DNA of 7,990 nucleotides from an uncultured bacterium. GTDB taxonomy: Bacteria > Bacillota > Clostridia > Oscillospirales > Oscillospiraceae. A program made the position numbers and the translations under genes. Every line of letters begins with the position of its first letter. Positions within the stretch are counted from its first letter, which is position 1. Positions 1-6,371 of the stretch are shown here, piece after piece. Under the pieces are notes generated by a model, which saw only the letters and a list, made by a program, of their open reading frames with translations, made no database searches and was not told the DNA's origin. The stretch spans positions 1 through 7,990 of the forward strand of contig CAJMQR010000050.1 of NCBI GenBank assembly GCA_905215665.1, read 5' to 3'.

Positions 1-735
1 GTCCGTCCGACGGAGCGCGGCGCAGTCTTTTTGCAGCACGCGCGGAGCATTCTGCGCGAAGTGGAATCCATCGACGCATTGGGCCCGCGCAATCCGGTGC
101 CCAACCGTCTGCGCGTATGTATTCCCCGCTCGACGCCGGTATTCGGCGCGGTGGCGGATTATCTCGCTCTGCTTCCTCCGCAGCAAAGCCTGAACGCCGT
201 GATTCGGGAGTGTCACGCCCGGCAGGCGCTTCAATGGCTGATCAACGGCGACGCTGAGATTGGGCTGATCCGTTTTCGTTCGGAATATCGCGACTATTTC
301 TCTGAACAAAGCGCAGCCAACGGTCTGGAACTCCAGATTCTCACGCGCTACCGTTATCAGCTTTTGATGCACCGGAGTCATCCACTGGCGCACCGGCCCC
401 AGATTTCCCGCGCAGAGTTGGTAAGATTTCCCGAAATCGTCCACGGCGATCTCTCCCGTACAGGAGGAAAAAACGAAGAGCACGCCGTCCGCAGGATCTA
501 CACCGTCGACCGCATGGCGCAACTCACCCTTCTCGAACGGCTGCATGGCAGCTATCTGTGGGCCGCGCCCCTGCCGGTACTCTGGCTGGGACGCTGGAAT
601 CTGATTCAGAAGCAGTGCAGCGAAAATCAGGCTGTTTTTTTTGAAGCACTCCTAACCAACACGTCGTACAAAATGACGGAAATAGAGGAAGGATTTGTAA
701 ATGCGATTGTAGACCTCTATAAAAATGAAGGATAG
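1..735 (+). CDS. LysR-family transcriptional regulator, 5'-truncated by window edge
   Basis: The reading frame is open from base 1 to a TAG at 733-735, giving 244 residues. It begins inside the typical end of a LysR winged helix and linker helix (VRPTERGAVFLQHARSILRE), which in this family follows the helix-turn-helix. LysR proteins are about 300 residues, so roughly the first 55, with the DNA-recognition helix, lie outside the window. The rest looks like the periplasmic-binding-protein-like effector domain: a first strand around RLRVCIPRSTPVF, a central ALQWLINGDAEIGLIRF segment matching the usual 'L..G..DIGI' element, and YQLLMHRSHPLA, matching the conserved 'l....HPLA' stretch. A TTG at 31 is in frame but is not the start, because homology continues upstream of it. 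The gene is co-directional with and 116 bases upstream of the malate dehydrogenase, so it may control that operon. Its ligand cannot be read from sequence; a C4-dicarboxylate is only a guess from context. Confidence 0.9.
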   Translation, partial: VRPTERGAVFLQHARSILREVESIDALGPRNPVPNRLRVCIPRSTPVFGAVADYLALLPPQQSLNAVIRECHARQALQWLINGDAEIGLIRFRSEYRDYFSEQSAANGLELQILTRYRYQLLMHRSHPLAHRPQISRAELVRFPEIVHGDLSRTGGKNEEHAVRRIYTVDRMAQLTLLERLHGSYLWAAPLPVLWLGRWNLIQKQCSENQAVFFEALLTNTSYKMTEIEEGFVNAIVDLYKNEG

Positions 736-774
736 CCATACCATTTTTGATATATCTTCTTTCGAAAAAAGCAT

Positions 775-803
775 TTCCCTACCGCTTTTGTATTCGATAT
801 AAT
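775..803 (+). promoter_or_regulatory. Putative sigma-70-type promoter of the mdh-fumC-hdr-flx operon
   Basis: A perfect TATAAT lies at 798-803. The best -35 at 17-base spacing is TTCCCT at 775-780, which matches TTGACA poorly (three of six), and no extended -10 TG is present. Transcription would start near 810, about 40 bases before the mdh ATG. A consensus -10 with a weak -35 fits a promoter that needs an activator, in line with the LysR gene just upstream. This is prediction only. Confidence 0.5.
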
Positions 804-823
804 TCTATCGGATCGGCGATATA
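795..823. promoter_or_regulatory. CGATA repeat cluster over the -10 box, candidate operator
   Basis: CGATA at 795-799 and TATCG at 806-810 form a perfect 5-base inverted repeat with a 6-base spacer, and the -10 box TATAAT lies across it. CGATATA recurs as a direct repeat at 817-823, so three half-sites start at 795, 806 and 817, each 11 bases apart, about one helical turn. A further GATATA occurs upstream at 749-754 within the palindrome GATATATC. This phasing suggests a protein-binding site, possibly for the upstream LysR protein. In AT-rich intergenic DNA such short repeats can arise by chance, so confidence is modest. Confidence 0.35.
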
Positions 824-829
824 CGCCGA
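813..829 (+). promoter_or_regulatory. Short GC-rich hairpin at the start of the mdh leader
   Basis: TCGGCG at 813-818 pairs perfectly with CGCCGA at 824-829 around a 5-base ATATA loop. It would lie within the first few nucleotides of the transcript if transcription begins near 810, and it ends 12 bases before the mdh ribosome binding site. It is not followed by a T-run, so it is not an intrinsic terminator. A role as a 5'-end stabilising stem or as part of an operator is possible; neither is demonstrated. Confidence 0.35.
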
Positions 830-851
830 GGAATGGAAAAGGAGAAATAAC

Positions 852-1796
852 ATGAGTAAGATCACCGTGATCGGCGCGGGAAGCGTCGGAGCTACCATTG
901 CAAACGACCTGATGATTCAGGGGATTTCCACGGAAATCCTTCTGATCGATATCAACAGGGAAAAAGCGTTCGGAGAGGCGTTGGATATTTATCAGGGAGC
1001 GCCCTTCTGTTCTCCTGCCATCGTCCGTTCCGGCGACTATGAAGACGCCGAGGACTCCGATATCGTCATTATTACCTCCGGACTCCCCCGCAAGGCCGGC
1101 CAGTCCCGCCTGGAGCTGGCGCAGGCCAATGTCGACATTCTGAAAGAGATCACGCCTCAGATCGTGAAGGCCGCTCCCGGAGCGATCTACATCATCGTAT
1201 CCAATCCTGTGGACATCCTGACCTACGTTTTTTACAAAACCTCCGGTCTTCCGGAACATCAAATCCTCGGCTCCGGCACGATTCTCGACACAAGCCGTCT
1301 CCAGTCGGAGCTGGCGAAGCGCTTCTGCATCAGCCCGAAGAACGTCCATGCGCATGTCTACGGCGAGCATGGCGACTCCTCCTTTGTTCCCTGGTCTCTG
1401 GTACATATCGCAAACAACCACATCGATTCCTATGCCAATAATTCTCCCGACCGCGATAAGATCGACTGGAACCGCGAATACGCGGAGGTCGAGGAATTCG
1501 TAAAAAAATCAGGGGCGCAGGTCATAAAGTCCAAGGGCGCGACCTACTATGCCGTTGCAATGTCCGTCTGCCATCTTTGCAAATGCCTGATGAACACCGC
1601 CGGCACAGCCGTGACCGTATCCACCATGATGCACGGGGAGTACGGCGTGTCCGACGTGTGCCTGTCCACACTGGCGCTGGTGGATCGCAGCGGTGTGCGC
1701 GGCAAAATCCTCAACCATCTGACGGACAGCGAGGTGGACCGCCTGCGCATCAGCGCGGATAAGCTGAAAGAAGTCATCCGCCAGATCAAAATCTGA
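852..1796 (+). CDS. mdh: NAD-dependent L-malate dehydrogenase (LDH-type scaffold)
   Basis: Predicted to interconvert malate and oxaloacetate with NAD(H) in the cytoplasm. The protein has 314 residues, normal for the LDH/MDH family. The N-terminus carries the Rossmann motif VIGAGSVGAT (residues 6-15) and Asp33 in LIDIN, which favours NAD over NADP. Catalytic residues are visible: Arg86, Asn118 in VSNPVD, Asp146 and Arg149 in LDTSR, and the proton-relay His173 in GEHGD. At the substrate-specificity position (residue 102 of classical LDH numbering) there is Arg80, in GLPRKAGQSR. LDHs have Gln there and malate dehydrogenases have Arg, so malate/oxaloacetate is the likely substrate. The body (GSGTILDTSR, GEHGDSSF, KGATYYAVAMS) otherwise reads like LDH. 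The start at 852 is chosen because GGAGAAA at 841-847 precedes it and MSKITVIGAG is a standard family N-terminus; an in-frame extension back to 747 would cross the promoter. fumC follows 10 bases later, which supports the malate assignment. Lactate or another 2-hydroxyacid remains possible. Confidence 0.85.
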   Translation: MSKITVIGAGSVGATIANDLMIQGISTEILLIDINREKAFGEALDIYQGAPFCSPAIVRSGDYEDAEDSDIVIITSGLPRKAGQSRLELAQANVDILKEITPQIVKAAPGAIYIIVSNPVDILTYVFYKTSGLPEHQILGSGTILDTSRLQSELAKRFCISPKNVHAHVYGEHGDSSFVPWSLVHIANNHIDSYANNSPDRDKIDWNREYAEVEEFVKKSGAQVIKSKGATYYAVAMSVCHLCKCLMNTAGTAVTVSTMMHGEYGVSDVCLSTLALVDRSGVRGKILNHLTDSEVDRLRISADKLKEVIRQIKI

Positions 1797-1806
1797 GGTG
1801 AGTATC

Positions 1807-3183
1807 ATGCAGTATCGAATCGAACACGACTCCATGGGCGAGGTTCGCGTCCCCGCCGACAAATACTGGGGCGCGCAAACCGAGCGCAGTCATGAGAATT
1901 TTCCCATCGGCGTCGGTCAGGAGACCATGCCCCGGGAGATTACCCATGCCTTCGGCATCCTGAAAAAGGCCGCCGCCCGCGCGAACCACAGGCTCAGACC
2001 CGAAAAAATGACCGCAGAGAAGCTCTCCGCCATTGAAGCCGCCTGCGACGAGATTCTTTCCGGCGCGCTGAATGAACACTTTCCGCTGGTGGTCTGGCAG
2101 ACCGGCTCCGGGACGCAGTCCAACATGAATGCCAACGAGGTCATTGCCAATCGCGGCAATGAAATTGCCGGGAAAAAGCTCCTGCATCCGAATGACGACA
2201 TCAACATGTCCCAGTCCTCCAACGACACCTTCCCGACCGCGATGCACATTGCCGCGGTGGCGGCGATTGAGGATCGGGTGCTTCCCGCCGTCGACCGGCT
2301 GACTGCGACGCTGCTGCGTCTGGAGCGCGAAAACGAGGATGTGGTCAAGTCCGGCCGGACACATCTGCAGGACGCCACGCCCATCAAATTCAGCCAGGAA
2401 ATCTCCGGCTGGCGAAGCAGTCTGGAAAAGGACCGCGGGATGCTCCTGCTGTCTCTTCCCGGATTGAAAGAGCTTGCGCTCGGCGGCACGGCCGTCGGCA
2501 CCGGGCTGAATGCCCCCAGGGGGTTCGACACACTGGTCGCAGAGGAGATCTCCATCCTCACCGGGAAGGAGTTCCGCACGGCGGAAAATAAATTTCATGC
2601 GCTGACCTCCAGGGATGAGCTGGTTTTTGCCCACGGCGCGCTCAAGGCGCTGGCGGCCGATCTGATGAAAATCGCCAACGACGTCCGCTGGCTGGCCTCC
2701 GGACCGCGCGACGGTCTGGGCGAGATCTACATTCCCGAAAACGAGCCCGGCTCCTCCATCATGCCCGGCAAGGTCAATCCGACGCAGTGTGAGGCTCTGA
2801 CCATGGTGGCCGTGCAGGTCATGGGCAACGATGTGGCCGTAGGGCTTGCCGCTTCGCAGGGCAACTTCGAGCTGAACGTCTTCATGCCGGTGTGCATCTA
2901 CAACTTCCTGCAGTCTGCGCGGCTTCTGGCCGAGGCGATGACCTCCTTCAATGACCGCTGTGCCGTCGGCATCCGCGCCAACCGGGAAAAGATGCGCCAC
3001 AATCTGCACAATTCCCTGATGCTGGTCACGGCGCTCAACCCCTACATCGGCTATGAAAACGCGGCAAAAACCGCAAAGCTGGCATATAAAGAGAACATTT
3101 CCCTGAAGGAAGCCTGCGTTCGTCTCGGCTTCCTGACGCCGGAAAAATTCGACGAGGTGTTCCACCCGGAACAGATGGTCTGA
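1807..3183 (+). CDS. fumC: Class II fumarate hydratase
   Basis: Reversibly hydrates fumarate to L-malate; class II enzymes are oxygen-stable, iron-free homotetramers of the fumarase/aspartase superfamily. The 458-residue length is typical. Family blocks appear in order: WGAQTERSHENFPIG (21-35), GSGTQSNMNANEVIANR (100-116), QSSNDTFPTAMHI (136-148), GRTHLQDATP (183-192) with the active-site His186, and the superfamily signature GSSIMPGKVNP (315-325) carrying the catalytic serine of the mobile loop. GTQSNMN and SSNDTFPTA are the fumarase forms; aspartases usually read GTSVNMN and STNDAYPTA. The ATG at 1807 is preferred over an in-frame GTG at 1798 because AGGTGA at 1796-1801 then acts as ribosome binding site with 5-base spacing, and the family begins near MQYRIEHDSMG. 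That site overlaps the mdh stop codon, so translation is probably coupled. Together with mdh it completes the oxaloacetate-malate-fumarate segment, in either direction. Confidence 0.96.
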   Translation: MQYRIEHDSMGEVRVPADKYWGAQTERSHENFPIGVGQETMPREITHAFGILKKAAARANHRLRPEKMTAEKLSAIEAACDEILSGALNEHFPLVVWQTGSGTQSNMNANEVIANRGNEIAGKKLLHPNDDINMSQSSNDTFPTAMHIAAVAAIEDRVLPAVDRLTATLLRLERENEDVVKSGRTHLQDATPIKFSQEISGWRSSLEKDRGMLLLSLPGLKELALGGTAVGTGLNAPRGFDTLVAEEISILTGKEFRTAENKFHALTSRDELVFAHGALKALAADLMKIANDVRWLASGPRDGLGEIYIPENEPGSSIMPGKVNPTQCEALTMVAVQVMGNDVAVGLAASQGNFELNVFMPVCIYNFLQSARLLAEAMTSFNDRCAVGIRANREKMRHNLHNSLMLVTALNPYIGYENAAKTAKLAYKENISLKEACVRLGFLTPEKFDEVFHPEQMV

Positions 3184-3198
3184 GGAAGGAAAAACCAT

Positions 3199-3990
3199 AT
3201 GACATTCAGTTATTTCCCCGGCTGCACCCTGAAGACAAAGGGACAGGAGCTGGATCGGTACGGGCGCTGCGCCGCCGCCGCGCTCGGCTTTGAATTGCGC
3301 GAGTTGGACGAATGGCAGTGCTGCGGCGCGGTCTACCCCATGGCGCGCGACGAAATCGCCACCCGACTTTCCTCCGTGCGCGCTCTCATGGCGGCGCGGG
3401 AGCACGGGGAGGCGCTGGTGACGCTCTGCTCGGCCTGCCATCATGTGATCAAGCGGGTCAACAACGACCTGCGCACGGATACGGAAATTCGCGAAAAGGT
3501 CAACAACTATCTCCGTCCGGAAACGCCCTACGCCGGCGAGACGGAGGTGCTGCACTATCTGGAGGTGCTGCGCGACCGGGTGGGCTTCGACGCGCTCCGC
3601 GAAAAGGTGGTTCATCCCCTGACCGGGCGGAAAATCGGCGCGTACTACGGCTGTCTGCTGCTGCGCCCCAGCCGCGAACTGGGCTTTGACGATCCCGAGA
3701 ATCCGCAGGTTTTGGAGGATTTCCTCCGAGCGCTCGGCGCGGAACCGGTCGTCTACGCCATGCGCAACGAGTGCTGCGGCGGCTATACCACACTGGAAAA
3801 CCGGCAGTACGCCGCAAAGCAGGCGCAGAAAGTTCTCGACAATGCCGCTGCCTGCGGCGCGCAGGAGCTGATCACGGCCTGCCCCCTGTGCATGTACAAT
3901 CTGACGGAAAACACCGACGGACGCCTGCCCGTGCGTTACTTCACGGAGCTGCTGGCCGAGGCGCTGGGCGTGAAGGAGGCGGCACAATGA
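3199..3990 (+). CDS. hdrB: HdrB-like heterodisulfide reductase subunit (two CCG domains)
   Basis: Catalytic-type subunit of heterodisulfide-reductase complexes. In methanogen HdrB each cysteine-rich CCG domain binds a noncubane [4Fe-4S] cluster, and the pair cleaves the CoM-S-S-CoB disulfide. This 263-residue protein has both complete motifs: Cys9, Cys41-Cys42, Cys77, Cys80 and Cys152, Cys192-Cys193, Cys228, Cys231. Spacing agrees with the canonical C-X31-39-CC-X34-36-C-X2-C pattern. Nothing suggests truncation, and no membrane segment is seen, so it should be soluble. GAGGAAGGA at 3182-3190 serves as ribosome binding site, 15 bases after fumC. Its last four bases overlap the hdrC start. Bacteria of this kind do not make CoM/CoB, so the natural substrate must differ: a DsrC-like protein disulfide, another thiol, or a partner flavoprotein such as a fumarate reductase. 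The sequence does not decide. Confidence 0.92.
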   Translation: MTFSYFPGCTLKTKGQELDRYGRCAAAALGFELRELDEWQCCGAVYPMARDEIATRLSSVRALMAAREHGEALVTLCSACHHVIKRVNNDLRTDTEIREKVNNYLRPETPYAGETEVLHYLEVLRDRVGFDALREKVVHPLTGRKIGAYYGCLLLRPSRELGFDDPENPQVLEDFLRALGAEPVVYAMRNECCGGYTTLENRQYAAKQAQKVLDNAAACGAQELITACPLCMYNLTENTDGRLPVRYFTELLAEALGVKEAAQ

Positions 3991-4367
3991 ACGATATGCT
4001 GGATATGATCGGGCGCATTTCCGGCGTCAATCCCCGCAAGTGTATGCGCTGCGGCAAATGCTCCGCAAGCTGCCCTGCCTATGATGAGATGGATTACCAC
4101 CCCCACCAGTTCGTCTCCATGGTCGAGTCCGGCCGCATAGACGAGCTGGTGCGCTCCCGCGGCATCTACACCTGCCTGAGCTGCTTTGCCTGCGTGGAAC
4201 GCTGCCCGCGCAGCGTGGAGCCGGCGAAGCTGATCGAGGCCGTCCGGCTGGCGGTCATCCGCCGTCAGGGAATGGACCACCTGAGGCCGGAAGCCATCCC
4301 GGAAAAGCTGGACGAGAATCTCCCGCAGCAGGCGGTCACCAGCGCATTCCGGAAATACAGAAGATAA
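3987..4367 (+). CDS. hdrC: HdrC-like heterodisulfide reductase iron-sulfur subunit
   Basis: Small electron-relay subunit that carries electrons from HdrA to HdrB. The 126-residue product has two classical [4Fe-4S] motifs: Cys19-Cys22-Cys25-Cys29 (CMRCGKCSASCP) and Cys63-Cys66-Cys69-Cys73 (CLSCFACVERCP), separated by a helical segment of about 33 residues, as in HdrC. The C-terminal part (from about residue 90) is charged and ends FRKYRR. The start ATG at 3987 overlaps the hdrB stop as ATGA, preceded by GAAGGAGG at 3973-3980, a strong ribosome binding site. The frame is open further upstream, but that stretch is the out-of-frame shadow of hdrB. HdrC and HdrB are separate here, unlike the fused TfrB subunit of thiol:fumarate reductase. 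Confidence 0.92.
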   Translation: MNDMLDMIGRISGVNPRKCMRCGKCSASCPAYDEMDYHPHQFVSMVESGRIDELVRSRGIYTCLSCFACVERCPRSVEPAKLIEAVRLAVIRRQGMDHLRPEAIPEKLDENLPQQAVTSAFRKYRR

Positions 4368-4379
4368 GGAGGAAGTGCA

Positions 4380-6371
4380 ATGCAAAGAATCGGCGTTTTC
4401 GTATGCTGGTGCGGCAGTAATATTGCCGCGACCGTGGATGTACAGGCCGTCTCCGAGGCCCTGTCCCATGAGCCGGGCGTTGTTTTCTCCACCGACTATC
4501 AATATATGTGCTCCCAGACGGGTCAGGAGCTGATTCAGAGCAAGATCCGCGAATACGCCCTGACCGGCGTCGTTGTCTGCTCCTGCTCCCCCCGGATGCA
4601 CGAGACGACCTTCCGCAAAACCTGCGAGAAGGCCGGTCTGAATCCCTTCATGGTCGAGATCGCGAACATCCGCGAGCAGTGCTCCTGGATTCACAAAGAC
4701 CGGGCCGAGGCAACCGAAAAAGCGATCATTCTGGGCCGGGCCGCCATCGCCAAGGTTGGGCTGAACGCGCCCCTGACCGCGGGAACCAGCCCCGTGGTTA
4801 AACGTGCGCTGGTCATCGGCGGCGGCATCGCCGGCATTCAGACCGCTCTGGACATTGCGGACGCGGGGTATGAGGTCGATATTGTTGAAAAAGAGCCGAC
4901 CATCGGCGGCAAAATGACCCAGATCGACAAAACCTTTCCCACGCTCGACTGCGCGGCCTGTATTCTGACGCCGAAAATGGTGGACTGCGCGCAAAACGAG
5001 AAAATTCACATCTATTCCTATTCCGAGGTGGAGGCTGTCAAGGGGTTCGTCGGTAATTTTCAGGTTACCATCCGGAAAAAAGCGCGCTATGTCAAAGAGG
5101 ACGTCTGCACCGGCTGCGGCCTTTGCACGGAAAAATGCCCGCAGAAGAAGGTGCCGAACGCCTTCAATCTGGGCATGGACAACCGCCGCGCAATCTACAT
5201 TCCCTTTGCGCAGGCCGTGCCGAAGGTCGCGACCATAGACGCGAACTACTGCACCATGCTCAAAACCGGCAAGTGCGGCATCTGCTCCAGGGTCTGCACC
5301 GCTGGCGCGATCGATTATACCCAGAAAGACGAGCATATTGTCCGCGAATACGGCGCGATTGTTGCCGCGACGGGCTTCAATCCCATCCGGCTGGACAAAT
5401 TCGATGAGTTTGCCTACAGCCAGAGTCCGGACGTCGTCTCCTCTCTGGAGTTTGAGCGTCTGATGAACGCCGCCGGCCCCACCGCCGGCACGCTCCTGCG
5501 TCCCTCCGACGGAAAGCATCCAAAGACCATTGTCTTTGTCCAGTGCGTCGGTTCCCGCTGCGACGGCGGCGGAAAGGGCAAGCCCTACTGCTCGAAAATC
5601 TGCTGCATGTACACGGCGAAGCACGCCATGCTCTGCCGTGAAAAATACCCCGACACCGAAGTCTACGTTTTCTATATCGACGTGCGTACCCCCGGCAAGA
5701 ATTTTGATGAATTCTACCGCCGCGCGGTGGAGGAATACGGCGTGCATTACATCAAGGGCATGGTCGGCAAGGTCGTGCCGGAGAACGGCAAGCTCAGGGT
5801 GCAGGCCGCCGACCTGCTGGACAACCGCCAGCTCCACATCGACGCGGACATGGTCGTTCTCGCCGCCGCCATCGAGCCGGATGCCTCGGCCAGAGAGCTT
5901 GCGACCATGCTGACGGCCTCCATGGACACAAACGACTTCTTCACGGAGGCGCATCCGAAGCTGCGCCCGGTGGAAAGTCCGACGGCGGGCATTTTCCTCT
6001 CCGGCACCTGTCAGGGCCCGAAGGACATCCCGGAAACCGTCGCCCAGGCAGGCGCCGCCGCAGCAAAGGTCATCGGCCTTCTGAGCAAGGACCGCCTTAC
6101 CTGCAATCCCTGCGTCGCCCAGCCCGACGAGCTGATGTGCAACGGCTGCTCAAGCTGTGAAAAGGTCTGCCCCTACGGCGCGATTACATATGCCGACAAG
6201 GAATTCCGCGGCCCGAACCGCACCACCCTTCTGCGGCGTGTCGCGCAGGTCAACCCGGCGGTCTGTCAGGGCTGCGGCGCCTGCACGGTCGCCTGTCCCT
6301 CCGGCGCGATGGATTTGAAGGGCTTCTCAAACAGACAAATTCTGGCGGAGGTGGATGCAATATGCAGATAA
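4380..6371 (+). CDS. hdrA: HdrA-like flavin and iron-sulfur electron-splitting subunit
   Basis: Core flavoprotein of Hdr complexes; the HdrA FAD is the electron-bifurcation site that splits electrons between ferredoxin and HdrBC. The 663-residue length matches full HdrA. The N-terminal domain (1-135) starts RIGVFVCWCGSNIA, the HdrA signature. A thioredoxin-reductase-like FAD domain begins with GGGIAGIQTA (147-156), followed by EKEPTIGGKM and TFPTLDCAACILTPKM. An inserted ferredoxin domain holds Cys243-Cys246-Cys249-Cys253 and Cys291-Cys299-Cys302-Cys306. A cysteine-rich stretch (Cys389, Cys394, Cys404, Cys408, Cys409) matches the conserved HdrA segment linked to an extra cluster. The C-terminal ferredoxin domain has Cys587-Cys590-Cys593-Cys597 and Cys629-Cys632-Cys635-Cys639. 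AAGGAGGAA at 4366-4374 is a strong ribosome binding site. No hydrogenase or formate dehydrogenase domain is fused, so the electron donor must be the following Flx-type proteins. The 3' end overlaps the next gene by 10 bases. Confidence 0.95.
   Translation: MQRIGVFVCWCGSNIAATVDVQAVSEALSHEPGVVFSTDYQYMCSQTGQELIQSKIREYALTGVVVCSCSPRMHETTFRKTCEKAGLNPFMVEIANIREQCSWIHKDRAEATEKAIILGRAAIAKVGLNAPLTAGTSPVVKRALVIGGGIAGIQTALDIADAGYEVDIVEKEPTIGGKMTQIDKTFPTLDCAACILTPKMVDCAQNEKIHIYSYSEVEAVKGFVGNFQVTIRKKARYVKEDVCTGCGLCTEKCPQKKVPNAFNLGMDNRRAIYIPFAQAVPKVATIDANYCTMLKTGKCGICSRVCTAGAIDYTQKDEHIVREYGAIVAATGFNPIRLDKFDEFAYSQSPDVVSSLEFERLMNAAGPTAGTLLRPSDGKHPKTIVFVQCVGSRCDGGGKGKPYCSKICCMYTAKHAMLCREKYPDTEVYVFYIDVRTPGKNFDEFYRRAVEEYGVHYIKGMVGKVVPENGKLRVQAADLLDNRQLHIDADMVVLAAAIEPDASARELATMLTASMDTNDFFTEAHPKLRPVESPTAGIFLSGTCQGPKDIPETVAQAGAAAAKVIGLLSKDRLTCNPCVAQPDELMCNGCSSCEKVCPYGAITYADKEFRGPNRTTLLRRVAQVNPAVCQGCGACTVACPSGAMDLKGFSNRQILAEVDAICR

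Noticed and set aside
756..771. Palindrome CTTCTTTC/GAAAAAAG as a lysR terminator
   Set aside because: The stem is AT-rich with one mismatch and has no loop or following T-run; it is more plausible as a protein-binding palindrome or chance.
747..851. In-frame N-terminal extension of malate dehydrogenase
   Set aside because: The extension would translate the promoter-like region, lacks a ribosome binding site and has no family counterpart; MSKITVIGAG at 852 is the standard beginning.
852..1796. Annotation as L-lactate dehydrogenase
   Set aside because: Overall resemblance is to LDH, but Arg replaces Gln at the specificity position and fumarase follows directly, so malate dehydrogenase is preferred; the residual doubt is stated in the entry.
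1798..1806. GTG start for fumarase at 1798
   Set aside because: The GTG sits inside the ribosome binding sequence that serves the ATG at 1807; starting at 1807 gives the usual family N-terminus.
1807..3183. Aspartase or argininosuccinate lyase instead of fumarase
   Set aside because: The shared GSSIMPGKVNP signature fits several superfamily members, but GTQSNMN, SSNDTFPTA and GRTHLQDATP have the fumarase form.
1786..3987. Very long antisense open frame (733 codons) opposite fumC and hdrB
   Set aside because: It mirrors two well-supported genes; its product is low-complexity and rich in His, Gln, Gly and Arg, as expected from the reverse frame of GC-rich codons. It spans a gene boundary and has no recognisable domain.
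3936..5954. Long antisense open frame (672 codons) opposite hdrC and hdrA
   Set aside because: Same cause: a GC-rich reverse-frame shadow of clearly coding HdrC and HdrA, with no domain of its own.
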